The notes beneath the pieces are model-generated. The model had not been told where the DNA came from, made no database searches, and saw nothing but the letters and a program-made list of their open reading frames with translations. DNA of 56,598 bases from positions 1 to 56,598 of the forward strand of contig JAFANH010000092.1 in the NCBI GenBank assembly GCA_019232795.1, written 5' to 3'. This DNA comes from Burkholderiaceae bacterium. Its GTDB lineage: Bacteria; Pseudomonadota; Gammaproteobacteria; Burkholderiales; Burkholderiaceae_D. Position 1 is the stretch's first letter, and each line of letters starts with the position of its first letter. The translations under genes were made by a program, and so were the position numbers. Of this stretch, positions 20,419 through 29,018 are shown piece by piece.

Positions 20419-20531
20419 ACGGGTGATCTACTCACCTCCCGCTTCTCCTCCCTGAGCGGGGCCGTATCGACATATCAACGATAAGGCGTTACTGCCCTGG
20501 AGATACTCCCCTTTCTCCAGGGTCTTTTTTT
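20419..20531 (+). ncRNA. Candidate small RNA, divergent from hemB, with CU-rich loops
   Basis: About 113 nt. A weak promoter lies upstream and a strong terminator ends it, yet there is no reading frame and no + strand gene upstream to terminate. Four stems are visible. GGTGA/TCACC is at 20422-20426 and 20432-20436. CCCGCT/AGCGGG is at 20438-20443 and 20455-20460, with loop TCTCCTCCCTG. TATCG/CGATA is at 20465-20469 and 20479-20483, with GCC/GGC outside. The terminator is CCCTGGAGA/TCTCCAGGG at 20495-20503 and 20514-20522, with loop TACTCCCCTT and a T-run. The C-rich loops are complementary to Shine-Dalgarno sequences. Position and strand recall the published anti-hemB motif of betaproteobacteria, but I cannot confirm a match. 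Confidence 0.65.
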
Positions 20532-20569
20532 GTATACCTTCCAAAACCACCAAAACACTCAATCTTGAA

Positions 20570-20652
20570 CCTGCGGTGCTCGGCGTACGTCAAGTACGCC
20601 TGTGCTCCTCGATTCAACCTTGAGCGTTTTGGTGATTTTTGAAGGTATCCAA
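20570..20652 (+). repeat. 83-bp intergenic repeat, copy 1
   Basis: Runs from CCTGCGGTGC to GAAGGTATCCAA. Identical to copy 2 at 77 of 83 positions by eye. An internal palindrome GGCGTAC-N5-GTACGCC (20582-20600) forms the core. The flank 20534-20567 is an imperfect reverse complement of the 3' part (20619-20648), so the whole could fold into one long hairpin. It is non-coding and lies between the small RNA and engB. Confidence 0.8.
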
Positions 20653-20681
20653 TGTTCTTTCTCCTAAAACAGCTCTCTGAG

Positions 20682-20764
20682 CCTGCGGTGCCCAGCGTAC
20701 GTCAAGTACGCCTGTGCTCCTCGATTCAACCTTGAACGTTTTGGCGATTTTTCGAGGTATCCAA
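20682..20764 (+). repeat. 83-bp intergenic repeat, copy 2
   Basis: Second direct copy, offset 112 bases from copy 1, ending 22 bases before the engB stop. The core GCGTACGTCAAGTACGC palindrome and the run TGTGCTCCTCGATTCAACCT are unchanged. Likely a dispersed REP-like element; no coding potential. Confidence 0.8.
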
Positions 20765-20786
20765 ATTTTTCTCCGCATTCTGTTCT

Positions 20787-21494
20787 TTACGCTGCCGCGT
20801 CGCCTTCGGCTTTCGCAGCTGTGGACGGAGTTTCCTGCAGTCCCAGCAATTCCAGGATTTTGTCGTCGGCTTCTTCCAGGCCGATTCTCTTCAATGCCGA
20901 AAACAACTGCACCGTGAAAGGGAATGGCTGGCCGTCTTCGTCTACGTAGCTTTCCAGCAAGGTGCGCGCCTGGCGCAGGGCGTTGGTGGATTCGTTGCGG
21001 TTTAGCTTGTCGGCCTTGGTCAGGATGCAGTGGATGGGTTTGCCGGTGGGGGCGAACCATTCGAGCATCTGGATATCGAGGTCGGTGAAGGGGCGGCGGG
21101 CGTCGACGATGAGAACCAGGGCGGCTAGTTGCTGACGTCTCTGCACGTAATCGCCGAGCAGGTTTTGCCAGTGGTGCTTGGCCGACCCCGAGACTTCGGC
21201 GTAGCCGTAGCCGGGCAGGTCGACCAGCAGAGCGCGGATTTCATCGGCACGGGCGGCGTCGTTGCGGTGCTGGCCGACGTGGGCGCCGCCTATCGAAAAG
21301 TAGTTGATGTGCTGGGTGCGGCCAGGGGTTTTCGAGGCGAAAGCCAGGCGTTTCTGGTTGCACAGGACGTTGATGGCGGTCGATTTGCCGGCGTTGGAGC
21401 GGCCGGCAAAGGCAATTTCCGGGACTTGCGTATTTGGCAAATCGCGAAGATGATTCACGGTCGTGAAGAAGCGCGCTTGCCAGAGTTGGGACAT
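20787..21494 (-). CDS. yihA: Ribosome biogenesis GTP-binding protein EngB/YihA
   Basis: 235 residues from the ATG at 21494 ([20 protein letters not shown]). The frame extends to 21635, but that part crosses the promoter region of the divergent cytochrome gene and does not look coding. GTPase motifs: GRSNAGKST (G1), [10 protein letters not shown] (G3) and TKADKL (G4). EngB is needed for late 50S assembly in many bacteria. The C-terminal tail after about 215 is Ala-rich. No strong ribosome-binding site is visible. Confidence 0.93.
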   Translation of the reverse strand: MSQLWQARFFTTVNHLRDLPNTQVPEIAFAGRSNAGKSTAINVLCNQKRLAFASKTPGRTQHINYFSIGGAHVGQHRNDAARADEIRALLVDLPGYGYAEVSGSAKHHWQNLLGDYVQRRQQLAALVLIVDARRPFTDLDIQMLEWFAPTGKPIHCILTKADKLNRNESTNALRQARTLLESYVDEDGQPFPFTVQLFSALKRIGLEEADDKILELLGLQETPSTAAKAEGDAAA

Positions 21495-21559
21495 GGGGGA
21501 AAAGCTCTTTGTGGTTAAAATTGCGGCAAAAGTACGGCAAAAATGCCAGAAAGCTATTG

Positions 21560-21565
21560 TACAAT
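21560..21565 (+). promoter_or_regulatory. Possible -10 box of the cytochrome c4 promoter
   Basis: TACAAT in the palindrome ATTGTACAAT (21556-21565), 94 bases before the cytochrome start. The matching -35 is weak. The region also serves the divergent engB gene. Confidence 0.35.
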
Positions 21566-21658
21566 AAGGGGTTTTTACTGTGGCGCAACAGAGCGCAATT
21601 GCTTGCGCGGCCCACAGCAAAGTGCTGGATTCCAATAATCAAGTCTCAGGGTGTGTGA

Positions 21659-22291
21659 ATGAACCGTGCGTTTTTTATGAAGTCCTTGTTGGCCGCCTTG
21701 TTCGCGGTTTCCTCGTTCGCGAACGCCGCAGGCGATTCGGCCAAGGGTGAAGCTTTGTACAGTGCGGGCGATGCCGCGCGCAATATCCCCGCTTGCGTGG
21801 CTTGCCATGGCGCTGCCGGCAATTCGACCATTTCGCAAAACCCCAAGCTGGCCGCTCAGCACGAGGCTTACATCGTCAAGCAATTGACGAATTTCAAGTC
21901 GGGTGAGCGCGTCAATCCGGTGATGGCGCCGATTGCCAAGGCTTTGACCGATGACGACGCCAAGAACCTGGCGGCCTACCTCAACGCCCAGAAACTCAAG
22001 CCGGGCGCTGCCCACAACAAGGACACGATCGAGTTCGGCAAGAGCATCTTCCGCGGCGGTATCGCCGAGAAGAACGTTCCCGCCTGCGCAGGCTGCCACG
22101 GCCCGACCGGCGCCGGCATCCCGGCGCAGTTTGCCCGCATCGGCGGCCAGCACTACGACTACACGGTCGAGCAGCTGACCAACTTCAGCACCGGCGCGCG
22201 CAAGAACAACACCATGATGCAAACCATCGCGCATCGCATGTCGATCGACGAAATCCAGGCCGTGGCCGATTACGTGGCCGGTCTGCAGTAA
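21659..22291 (+). CDS. Dihaem cytochrome c4
   Basis: 210 residues. A signal peptide (FFMKSLLAALFAVSSFANAAGD) leads into two cytochrome c domains with haem motifs CVACH (about residue 46) and CAGCH (about residue 143); the axial methionines are likely in NPVMAPIAKAL and NNTMMQTIAHRM. Periplasmic electron carrier that usually donates to terminal oxidases. An ATG at 21677 (MKSLL) is an alternative start. A strong terminator follows the gene. Confidence 0.93.
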   Translation: MNRAFFMKSLLAALFAVSSFANAAGDSAKGEALYSAGDAARNIPACVACHGAAGNSTISQNPKLAAQHEAYIVKQLTNFKSGERVNPVMAPIAKALTDDDAKNLAAYLNAQKLKPGAAHNKDTIEFGKSIFRGGIAEKNVPACAGCHGPTGAGIPAQFARIGGQHYDYTVEQLTNFSTGARKNNTMMQTIAHRMSIDEIQAVADYVAGLQ

Positions 22292-22308
22292 GCGTAGTTT
22301 CAATTCCC

Positions 22309-22340
22309 AAAAAGGGCGGCCTCGGCCGCCCTTTTTGTTT
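22309..22340 (+). terminator. Terminator after cytochrome c4
   Basis: AAAAAGGGCGGC (22309-22320) pairs with GCCGCCCTTTTT (22325-22336) around CTCG and continues into GTTT. Its near-symmetry would let it work in both directions. Confidence 0.92.
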
Positions 22341-22424
22341 GTCCGCACGGTATTTGCGGAACTGGTGTAAGGTTGGCGCTGTCTGTCGGACTAATCACCG
22401 TGTCCACCGTATTGCGGAGTCGTT

Positions 22425-23405
22425 ATGCTATTCAAACCCAGTCCGAACGGAATCGATAGGCCGTTTGCTTCCGAAATTACGCCGCGCGAGATATTCGAAG
22501 CGCGGCGCAGCCTGATCAAGCAATTGGCGCTGGGCTCGATCGCCGGCGGCGTACTCGCCGAGATGGCTAACCGCACGGCCTTTGCGCAAGGTGCCGGGCA
22601 CCCCAAGCTGCCGGCCAAGCTGAATCCTGCTTTTGCGGTAATGGATAAGCAGACCGCGTATCAAGACGCCACTACTTACAATAATTTCTACGAATTCGGC
22701 ACCGACAAGTCCGAGCCGGCGCGCAATGCCGGCAGCTTGCAGACCCGGCCCTGGCAAGTCGCGATCGAAGGCGAGGTGAAGAAGCCCTTTGTGCTCGATA
22801 TCGACAGCCTGCTCAAGCTGGCGCCGCTGGAAGAGCGCGTTTATCGTCACCGCTGCGTTGAAGGCTGGTCTATGGTGGTGCCGTGGATAGGCTATTCCTT
22901 GTCCAACCTGATCAAGCGCGCCGAGCCGACCGGCAACGCCAAGTACATCGAATTTACGTCATTGGCGGACCGTCGGCAGATGCCGGGCGTGAACGACCCG
23001 GTGCTCGATTGGCCTTACGTCGAAGGCTTGCGCCTCGATGAGGCGAACCACCCCTTGGCAATGCTGACCCTGGGTATGTACGGCGAAGTCTTGCCGAACC
23101 AGAACGGCGCGCCGGTGCGTGTCACGTTGCCGTGGAAGTATGGCTTCAAATCGGCCAAGTCCATCGTCAAGATCCGCTTCACCAAGGACCAGCCGCGCAC
23201 GGCGTGGAATGAAGCTGCGCCGCGCGAGTACGGCTTCTATTCGAACGTCAATCCCGAGGTTGATCATCCGCGCTGGTCGCAGGCGACCGAGCGCCGCATC
23301 GGCGAAGACGGCTTTTTCACGCGCAAGCGCAAGACTATGATGTTCAACGGCTATAGCGAAGTGGCTTCGCTGTACGCGGGGATGGACTTGCGCAAATATT
23401 TCTGA
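22425..23405 (+). CDS. msrP: Protein-methionine-sulfoxide reductase, molybdopterin subunit MsrP
   Basis: 326 residues. A Tat signal [18 protein letters not shown] lies unusually far in (about residues 26-43). The sulfite-oxidase-type molybdopterin domain has the ligand cysteine in [16 protein letters not shown] (about residue 142) and [16 protein letters not shown] later. MsrP repairs oxidised methionines of periplasmic proteins and takes electrons from MsrQ. The stop overlaps the msrQ start by one base. It was formerly called YedY. Confidence 0.95.
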   Translation: MLFKPSPNGIDRPFASEITPREIFEARRSLIKQLALGSIAGGVLAEMANRTAFAQGAGHPKLPAKLNPAFAVMDKQTAYQDATTYNNFYEFGTDKSEPARNAGSLQTRPWQVAIEGEVKKPFVLDIDSLLKLAPLEERVYRHRCVEGWSMVVPWIGYSLSNLIKRAEPTGNAKYIEFTSLADRRQMPGVNDPVLDWPYVEGLRLDEANHPLAMLTLGMYGEVLPNQNGAPVRVTLPWKYGFKSAKSIVKIRFTKDQPRTAWNEAAPREYGFYSNVNPEVDHPRWSQATERRIGEDGFFTRKRKTMMFNGYSEVASLYAGMDLRKYF

Positions 23406-24091
23406 TGCCTGTCTTTATGCAACGCCTCGCGTGGAATCCCTCTCCACGTCAATTCAAATCGCTAAAAGCGGTGCTGTTCGTACTGGCACTGTTGCCGTTT
23501 GTGCGTCTGGTGGCTTACGCAGTTGCTGACAAGCTTGGTGCCAATCCACTTGAATTCATCACGCGCAGCACCGGCGACTGGACCCTGTATTTTCTTTGTA
23601 TTACCTTGAGCGTGACGCCGCTACGCCGCCTCAGCAACTGGAACTGGCTGGTGAAGTTGCGGCGCATGCTGGGCCTGTTCGCGTTCTTCTATGCCGTCCT
23701 GCATTTCACGACCTTCATCTGGTTCGACCATTTCTTCGATCTCGGCGAGATGTGGAAGGATGTCTTGAAGCGGCCTTTCATCACGGTCGGATTCACGGCC
23801 TTCGTGCTGCTGCTGCCGCTCGCTTTGACCAGCACCAATCGCATGGTCAAGCGCCTGGGAGCCCAGCGTTGGCAATGGCTGCATAGGCTGATCTATATCA
23901 TTGCGCCGCTCGGCATCCTGCATTTCTGGTGGATGAAGGCCGGCAAGCATGATTTTGCGCAGCCGCTCTTGTTCGGCGCCATTGTCGCGGTGCTGTTGCT
24001 GGTGCGGGTGTGGTGGCGTTTGCGTCGGACTGCAGCTGAGAGCGCGCTGAGCCGACCGCGCGACGCAGCAAAAGAGTCTGCAGTGGCTTAA
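23405..24091 (+). CDS. msrQ: Haem-binding membrane subunit MsrQ
   Basis: 228 residues, five or six membrane spans of the ferric-reductase type. Haem histidines are likely in FYAVLHFTTFIWFDHFFDL and RWQWLHRLIYIIAPLGILHFW. It passes electrons from the respiratory chain or flavin to MsrP. The ATG overlaps the msrP stop, and the pair forms the classic msrPQ operon. Formerly YedZ. Confidence 0.94.
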   Translation: MPVFMQRLAWNPSPRQFKSLKAVLFVLALLPFVRLVAYAVADKLGANPLEFITRSTGDWTLYFLCITLSVTPLRRLSNWNWLVKLRRMLGLFAFFYAVLHFTTFIWFDHFFDLGEMWKDVLKRPFITVGFTAFVLLLPLALTSTNRMVKRLGAQRWQWLHRLIYIIAPLGILHFWWMKAGKHDFAQPLLFGAIVAVLLLVRVWWRLRRTAAESALSRPRDAAKESAVA

Positions 24092-24122
24092 CACGAGCAC
24101 TGCGCTCGGGCATAATCGGTTT

Positions 24123-24728
24123 ATGCCTGATCACTTGCTCACCCCTGAAAATCTACCCACCCGCTTGCAACGTTGCGCCGTCCGCGTCATGAGATGGTTC
24201 GGCTGGCGCGTCCACTTCGCGCCTTTGCCTGGCCCGCGCGGCGTCCTGATTTTTTATCCGCATACCTCGAACTGGGATTTCCCGATCGCGATGCTGGCCA
24301 AGTTGGCGATCGGCATACCGGTGCGCTGGCTCGGCAAGCAAGCCTTGTTCTCCAATTTCCTGCTGGACCGGTTCATGCGCCGCCTGGGTGGCGAGCCGGT
24401 CGAGCGTCAGAATTCCACCGGCGCCATAGAACGGCTGGGGCAACGCATACGCAATGCCGACTGGTACTGGCTGGCGCTGGCGCCGGAGGGAACGCGCAAA
24501 TACAGCGATAGCTGGCGCAGCGGCTTCTACCACATCGCGCGCGCGGCCGATGTGCCGCTGGCGCTGGCTTTTATTGACTATCCGTCACGCACTATCGGCG
24601 TGCTCGATTACGTGCAGTTGAGCGGCGACATCGATGCCGATCTGGAGAGCATACGCGCCGCCTATGCCGGGCGGCGCGGCTATCGGGCCGACGACGCCGC
24701 GCCGATCGTGTTTCAAGCCAAGGAATAG
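24123..24728 (+). CDS. Lysophospholipid acyltransferase-family protein
   Basis: 201 residues. Carries the acyltransferase H-X4-D motif as HTSNWD (about residues 47-52) and APEGTRK (about 120-126), both of the PlsC/AGPAT superfamily. No clear membrane span apart from a weak N-terminal one. It probably acylates a lysolipid at the inner membrane; the substrate is unknown. It ends four bases before the lysA stop on the other strand, with no obvious terminator. Confidence 0.82.
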   Translation: MPDHLLTPENLPTRLQRCAVRVMRWFGWRVHFAPLPGPRGVLIFYPHTSNWDFPIAMLAKLAIGIPVRWLGKQALFSNFLLDRFMRRLGGEPVERQNSTGAIERLGQRIRNADWYWLALAPEGTRKYSDSWRSGFYHIARAADVPLALAFIDYPSRTIGVLDYVQLSGDIDADLESIRAAYAGRRGYRADDAAPIVFQAKE

Positions 24729-24732
24729 CCGC

Positions 24733-26034
24733 TTACCTGGTGTATTCCGGAATCGACTCCAGCGCGAACAGCGCGCTCGGAATTTCGCGTTCGCGTATCA
24801 CGTGCACGTGCACGCCATCGACCATGACTTCCGCTGCACGGCCGCGCGTATTGTAATTTGACGCCATGGTCATGCCGTAGGCGCCGGCGCACATGATGGC
24901 CAGTAAATCGTCTTGTGCGATCGCCAGTTGACGCGCACGCGCCAGCCAGTCGCCCGATTCGCACACCGGCCCCACGACGTCATAGGTTTCGGCGGCGATC
25001 TGGTGCTCGACTACGGGCAAGACTTCATGCCATGCTTCATACATGGCCGGGCGCGCCAGGTCGTTCATGGCGGCGTCGACGATGGCGAAATTCTTTTCGC
25101 TGCCATGCTTCAGGTATTGCACGCGGGTCAATAGCAGGCCGGCATTGGCCGAAATCGAGCGGCCCGGCTCGAACATCACTTGAATCGGCTTGCCTTGATG
25201 CGTGGAGGCACGCCAGGCGTCGATCCTGGCGAACAGCCGCGCCAGGTAATCGCCCACGGCCACCGACTGGCCGCCTTCATAGGGAATGCCGATGCCGCCG
25301 CCGATGTCGAGGTGGTGGATGCTGATACCTTCTCGCGCGAGCGTATCGATCAGTTCGATCAGTTTGTCGAGCGCTTCCAGCAACGGTGCGTCGTCGAGCA
25401 GTTGGGAACCGATGTGGCAATCGATGCCGCAGACTTCAATGTGCGGCAGTGCGGCCGCAATGCGATAGGTGGCCAGCGCGTCCTCGAAAGCGATGCCGAA
25501 CTTGTTTTCCTTGAGTCCGGTCGAGATGTAGGGATGGGTCTTGGCGTCGACATTGGGGTTCACCCGCAGCGACACCGGCGCGCGCTTGCCCATTGCTGCG
25601 GCCACTTCGTTCAGGCGGTGCAGTTCGGGAATGGATTCGAGGTTGAAGCACAGGATGTTGTGCGACAAGGCCAGGCGCATTTCCTCGACCGTCTTGCCGA
25701 CGCCGGAAAAAATCACCTTGTCGGGCGAACCGCCGGCAGCCAGCACGCGCAGCAATTCGCCGCCCGAGACGATATCGAAGCCTGAGCCCAGCCTGTGCAG
25801 CAGATTGAGCACGGCCAGGTTGGAATTCGATTTGACCGAATAACAGACCAGCGCGCCGCCCTTGCTTCCTATGGCGCGGCCATGGGCGCGGCAGGCGTCG
25901 GCATAGGCCGCGTAGTTGGCGCTCAGTGCATCTTTGGAATAGACATAGACCGGCGTGCCGAACTGTTCGGCGATATCGGTCAGAGGAACGTGCTCGGCGT
26001 GCAGTACGCCGTCGACAGAGGAAAAGTGCTGCAT
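24733..26034 (-). CDS. lysA: Diaminopimelate decarboxylase
   Basis: 433 residues. Last step of lysine synthesis, removing CO2 from meso-diaminopimelate with pyridoxal phosphate. The PLP lysine is in YSVKSNSNLAVL (about residue 68). GGGIGIPYEGG (about 235-245), EPGRSISANAG and the CESGDWLA sequence near the C-terminus are family marks. The small lipoprotein gene lptM ends three bases upstream, the usual lptM-lysA pair. Confidence 0.96.
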   Translation of the reverse strand: MQHFSSVDGVLHAEHVPLTDIAEQFGTPVYVYSKDALSANYAAYADACRAHGRAIGSKGGALVCYSVKSNSNLAVLNLLHRLGSGFDIVSGGELLRVLAAGGSPDKVIFSGVGKTVEEMRLALSHNILCFNLESIPELHRLNEVAAAMGKRAPVSLRVNPNVDAKTHPYISTGLKENKFGIAFEDALATYRIAAALPHIEVCGIDCHIGSQLLDDAPLLEALDKLIELIDTLAREGISIHHLDIGGGIGIPYEGGQSVAVGDYLARLFARIDAWRASTHQGKPIQVMFEPGRSISANAGLLLTRVQYLKHGSEKNFAIVDAAMNDLARPAMYEAWHEVLPVVEHQIAAETYDVVGPVCESGDWLARARQLAIAQDDLLAIMCAGAYGMTMASNYNTRGRAAEVMVDGVHVHVIREREIPSALFALESIPEYTR

Positions 26035-26037
26035 GAA

Positions 26038-26253
26038 TTATTTTGTGTCTGGCGTGGGAGATTCGGTCGTTGCCGGTTGCGCCGGCTTTTTTGTCGATTC
26101 TGCTGCAGGCTTGGCGGCTGGAGCAGTCTGCGCGGCCGGAGGGTTATCGGGTTTCGGCAGATACAGCGGGCCGCGCTGGCCGCAGGCCGAGAGCAGGCTC
26201 AGCCCCAGTACGCACAGGACGATGGCGGCGAGGCGGAAACAAAAAGGCTTCAC
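26038..26253 (-). CDS. lptM: LptM (YifL)-type small lipoprotein
   Basis: 71 residues. A short hydrophobic signal (AAIVLCVLGLSLLSAC) with lipobox LSAC is followed by GQRGPLYLPKP, the conserved LptM sequence, and a Pro/Ala/Thr-rich tail. LptM helps the LptD secretin mature in the LPS exporter. The start is uncertain: GTG 26253 is chosen because it gives MKPFCFRL before the hydrophobic core; TTG about 18 bases upstream is possible, and neither has a good ribosome-binding site. It precedes lysA by three bases. Confidence 0.8.
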   Translation of the reverse strand: MKPFCFRLAAIVLCVLGLSLLSACGQRGPLYLPKPDNPPAAQTAPAAKPAAESTKKPAQPATTESPTPDTK

Positions 26254-26317
26254 GATTACAATGCGCAATAAGGGTATGGAAAACCGAGACTGTGGAAAAC
26301 CGAACTTGGAGTGTAGC

Positions 26318-26656
26318 ATGACCGAAACCGAATTCCTGGAACTGGCCGAGGCGACTTTGGCGCAGATCGAAGCGGCGCTGGAACGCGTGGCCAATGACGA
26401 CGATCTCGACGTCGAGTGCAGCCGCAGCGGCAACGTGCTCGAGATCGAGCTGATCGACAACGGCTCCAAAATCATCGTCAATAGCCAGGCCGCCATGCAA
26501 GAGATGTGGCTGGCTGCCAAGTCCGGGGGTTTTCACTACCGCTACGAAGGCGGGCAATGGCGCAATACGCGCGACGGTTCGGAATTGTTTGCCGCTCTGT
26601 CCGAGGCAATCAGCTTGCAGGCAGGGCAGGCAGTGACATTATCGTCGCCGGGTTGA
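26318..26656 (+). CDS. cyaY: Iron-sulfur cluster assembly protein CyaY (frataxin)
   Basis: 112 residues from ATG 26318, behind GGAG at 26308-26311; the longer in-frame extension upstream runs through lptM on the other strand and is not coding. Acidic first helix FLELAEATLAQIEAALE and DDDLDVECSRSGNVLEIEL, then QEMWLAAKSGGFHYRYEGGQW, are typical of frataxin. It binds iron and tunes cysteine desulfurase activity. It is convergent with mrcA, with a seven-base gap. Confidence 0.94.
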   Translation: MTETEFLELAEATLAQIEAALERVANDDDLDVECSRSGNVLEIELIDNGSKIIVNSQAAMQEMWLAAKSGGFHYRYEGGQWRNTRDGSELFAALSEAISLQAGQAVTLSSPG

Positions 26657-26663
26657 AGGCAGC

Positions 26664-29018
26664 CTAAAATAATTCGTTCTTGACCGCGTCCTTGCTCTTC
26701 TCGTCTTCGAGAACCTGGTCGCCCAGACCCAGGCTGCGCACGCCGCTGCCTGGCGGGTTTTCGACGTAGAAGTAGTCGCCTTCGGCTGCGATCAAGCCCT
26801 CCGGCACCTGGAGTTCCACTTCCGGCAGGCCCTTGAGGGCTTTTTGCATATAGCCCATCCAGATCGGCAGGGCCAAGCCGCCGCCGGTCTCCTTGTTGCC
26901 GAGATTCTTGGGCTGGTCGAAGCCGACCCAGGCGATGGCGACGATTTTCGGCTGGTAGCCGGCGAACCAGGCGTCGAAGGAATCGTTCGTGGTGCCGGTC
27001 TTGCCGGCCAGATCGCCGCGGTTGAGCGCCAGCGCCTTGGTCGCCGTGCCGTAACGCACCACGTCCTTGAGCATGCTATTCATGATGAAGGCATTGCGCT
27101 CGTCGATGACGCGGTTGGCCTGGTCACCGGCATGATCGGGTTGCACTTGCGAGAGGATCTTGCCGCCGGCATCCGTCACCTTGGTGATGAGATAGGGGTT
27201 GACCTTATAGCCGCCATTGGCGAATACCGAGTACGCGCCAACCATCTGCAGCGGCGTGACGGCGCCGGCGCCGAGCGCCAGGGTCAGGTAAGGCGGGTTC
27301 TTGTCGGCGTCGAAGCCGAAACGCGTTGCATACTCCTGGCCGTACTTGGGACCGATATGCTCGAGGATGCGGATCGAGATCATGTTCTTCGACTTGGTCA
27401 GGCCCTTGCGCATCGTCATCGGCCCTTCATACTTGCCGTCGTAATTCTTCGGCTCCCATGGCTGGCCGCCGGTCTGGCCGGCGTCGAAGCTGATCGGGGC
27501 GTCGTTGATCAGCGTCGCAGGCGACAAGCCTTTTTCCAGCGAAGCCGAATACAGGAAGGGTTTGAACGAGGAGCCGGGTTGACGCCACGCCTGGGTGACG
27601 TGATTGAACTTGTTCAGGTTGTAGTCGAAACCGCCGACCAGCGCGCGGATGGAGCCGTCGTCGGTGTTGGCGGCCACCAGTGCCGATTCCACTTCCGGCA
27701 ACTGGGTGATGCTCCAGGTCTGGCCGGATTGGCCATCCAGCACCACGCGGATGATGGCGCCGCGCTGGATGCGGCGGTTCGGCGCAGCCTTGTCGCTCAG
27801 GGCGCTGGCAGCGAAACTCAGGCCGGGGCCGGCTATCTTGATTTCCTCGCCGGTCGATAAAATGGCGTCCACTTCCTTGGGCGTGGCCTGCAGCACGACG
27901 GCGGCGACGATGTCGTCGCTGTCCGGATGGTCGGCCAGCTCGGTTTCGATGGCGTCGTCGGCCTCTTCCTTGTTGGCCGGTATTTCCATATAACCTTCCG
28001 GACCGCGGTAGCCGTGCTTCCTCTCGTAGTCCATCACGCCGCGACGCAGGGCGATATAGGCGGCATCCTGGTCGGCCTTGGTGATGGTCGTGAATACGTT
28101 CAGGCCGCGCGTGTAGGCGTCTTCCTTGAATTGCTCGTAGACCAGTTGGCGCGCCATTTCCGCCACGTACTCGGCGTGCATGCCGAATTCGTTGCTGTCG
28201 GTCTTGATCTTGAGCGGTTCGCTGAGCGCTTGCTGGTACTGGGCGTCATTGATGTAGCGCAGTTCGTGCATGCGCTCGAGGATATATTGCTGACGCGCCC
28301 TGGCACGCTTGGGATTGACCACCGGGTTATAAGCCGACGGCGCCTTGGGCAGGCCGGCCAGCATGGCCGCTTCGGCGATGCTGATTTCGGAGAGCGATTT
28401 GCCGAAATAGATTTGCGCCGCGGCCGAGAAGCCATAGGCGCGCTGCCCGAGGTAGATCTGATTCATATACACTTCGAGAATCTGATCCTTGCTCAAGTTT
28501 TGCTCGATCTTCCAGGCCAGGAGCGCCTCGTAAATCTTGCGTTTGAGCGTCTGTTCGCTGGACAGGAAGAAGTTGCGCGCCACCTGCTGGGTGATGGTCG
28601 ATGCTCCCTGTTTTGCGCCACCGCTGGCATTGTGCAGCGCGGCGCGTAGAATACCCTGGTAATCGACGCCGCCATGTTCGTAAAAGCGGTCGTCTTCAAT
28701 CGCCAGGACGGCTTTCTTCATGATGTCGGGCACGTCCTTGATGTGCACCAGATTGCGGCGTTCTTCGCCGAATTCGCCGATCAGCACATTGTCGGCGGAA
28801 AAAATGCGCAAAGGAATTTTGGGGCGGTAATCGGTCAAGGAATCGAGCGCGGGCAGATTCGGGTAGGCCAGCGCCAAGGTGAAGCCGATCAGCAGCATGG
28901 CCATGATGACTGCGCTTGCCACAATGCCAATGAAACCCAGGGCCAATCGGGTGGGCAAATTGAGCCGGTGTTTTTCTGCGTCAGGTTGGGACGGTGAATC
29001 TGGCTTGCTGGAATTCAT
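26664..29018 (-). CDS. mrcA: Penicillin-binding protein 1A
   Basis: 784 residues. A transmembrane helix (about 30-55) is followed by the glycosyltransferase-51 domain with EDDRFYEHGGVDYQGILRA (about 107-125) and TITQQVARNFFLS. The transpeptidase domain has the active-site SSFK (GSSFKPFLY), SKN and KTGTTNDSFDAWF motifs. Bifunctional peptidoglycan synthase anchored in the inner membrane. mrcA divergent from pilMNOPQ is a conserved arrangement in proteobacteria. Confidence 0.96.
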   Translation of the reverse strand: MNSSKPDSPSQPDAEKHRLNLPTRLALGFIGIVASAVIMAMLLIGFTLALAYPNLPALDSLTDYRPKIPLRIFSADNVLIGEFGEERRNLVHIKDVPDIMKKAVLAIEDDRFYEHGGVDYQGILRAALHNASGGAKQGASTITQQVARNFFLSSEQTLKRKIYEALLAWKIEQNLSKDQILEVYMNQIYLGQRAYGFSAAAQIYFGKSLSEISIAEAAMLAGLPKAPSAYNPVVNPKRARARQQYILERMHELRYINDAQYQQALSEPLKIKTDSNEFGMHAEYVAEMARQLVYEQFKEDAYTRGLNVFTTITKADQDAAYIALRRGVMDYERKHGYRGPEGYMEIPANKEEADDAIETELADHPDSDDIVAAVVLQATPKEVDAILSTGEEIKIAGPGLSFAASALSDKAAPNRRIQRGAIIRVVLDGQSGQTWSITQLPEVESALVAANTDDGSIRALVGGFDYNLNKFNHVTQAWRQPGSSFKPFLYSASLEKGLSPATLINDAPISFDAGQTGGQPWEPKNYDGKYEGPMTMRKGLTKSKNMISIRILEHIGPKYGQEYATRFGFDADKNPPYLTLALGAGAVTPLQMVGAYSVFANGGYKVNPYLITKVTDAGGKILSQVQPDHAGDQANRVIDERNAFIMNSMLKDVVRYGTATKALALNRGDLAGKTGTTNDSFDAWFAGYQPKIVAIAWVGFDQPKNLGNKETGGGLALPIWMGYMQKALKGLPEVELQVPEGLIAAEGDYFYVENPPGSGVRSLGLGDQVLEDEKSKDAVKNELF

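Noticed and set aside
21495..21635. 47-residue N-terminal extension of engB
   Set aside because: It would overlap the likely promoter of the cytochrome gene, and MSQLWQARF is the family start.
25955..26317. N-terminal extension of cyaY
   Set aside because: It lies antisense to lysA and lptM; the ATG at 26318 has a good ribosome-binding site and gives normal frataxin length.
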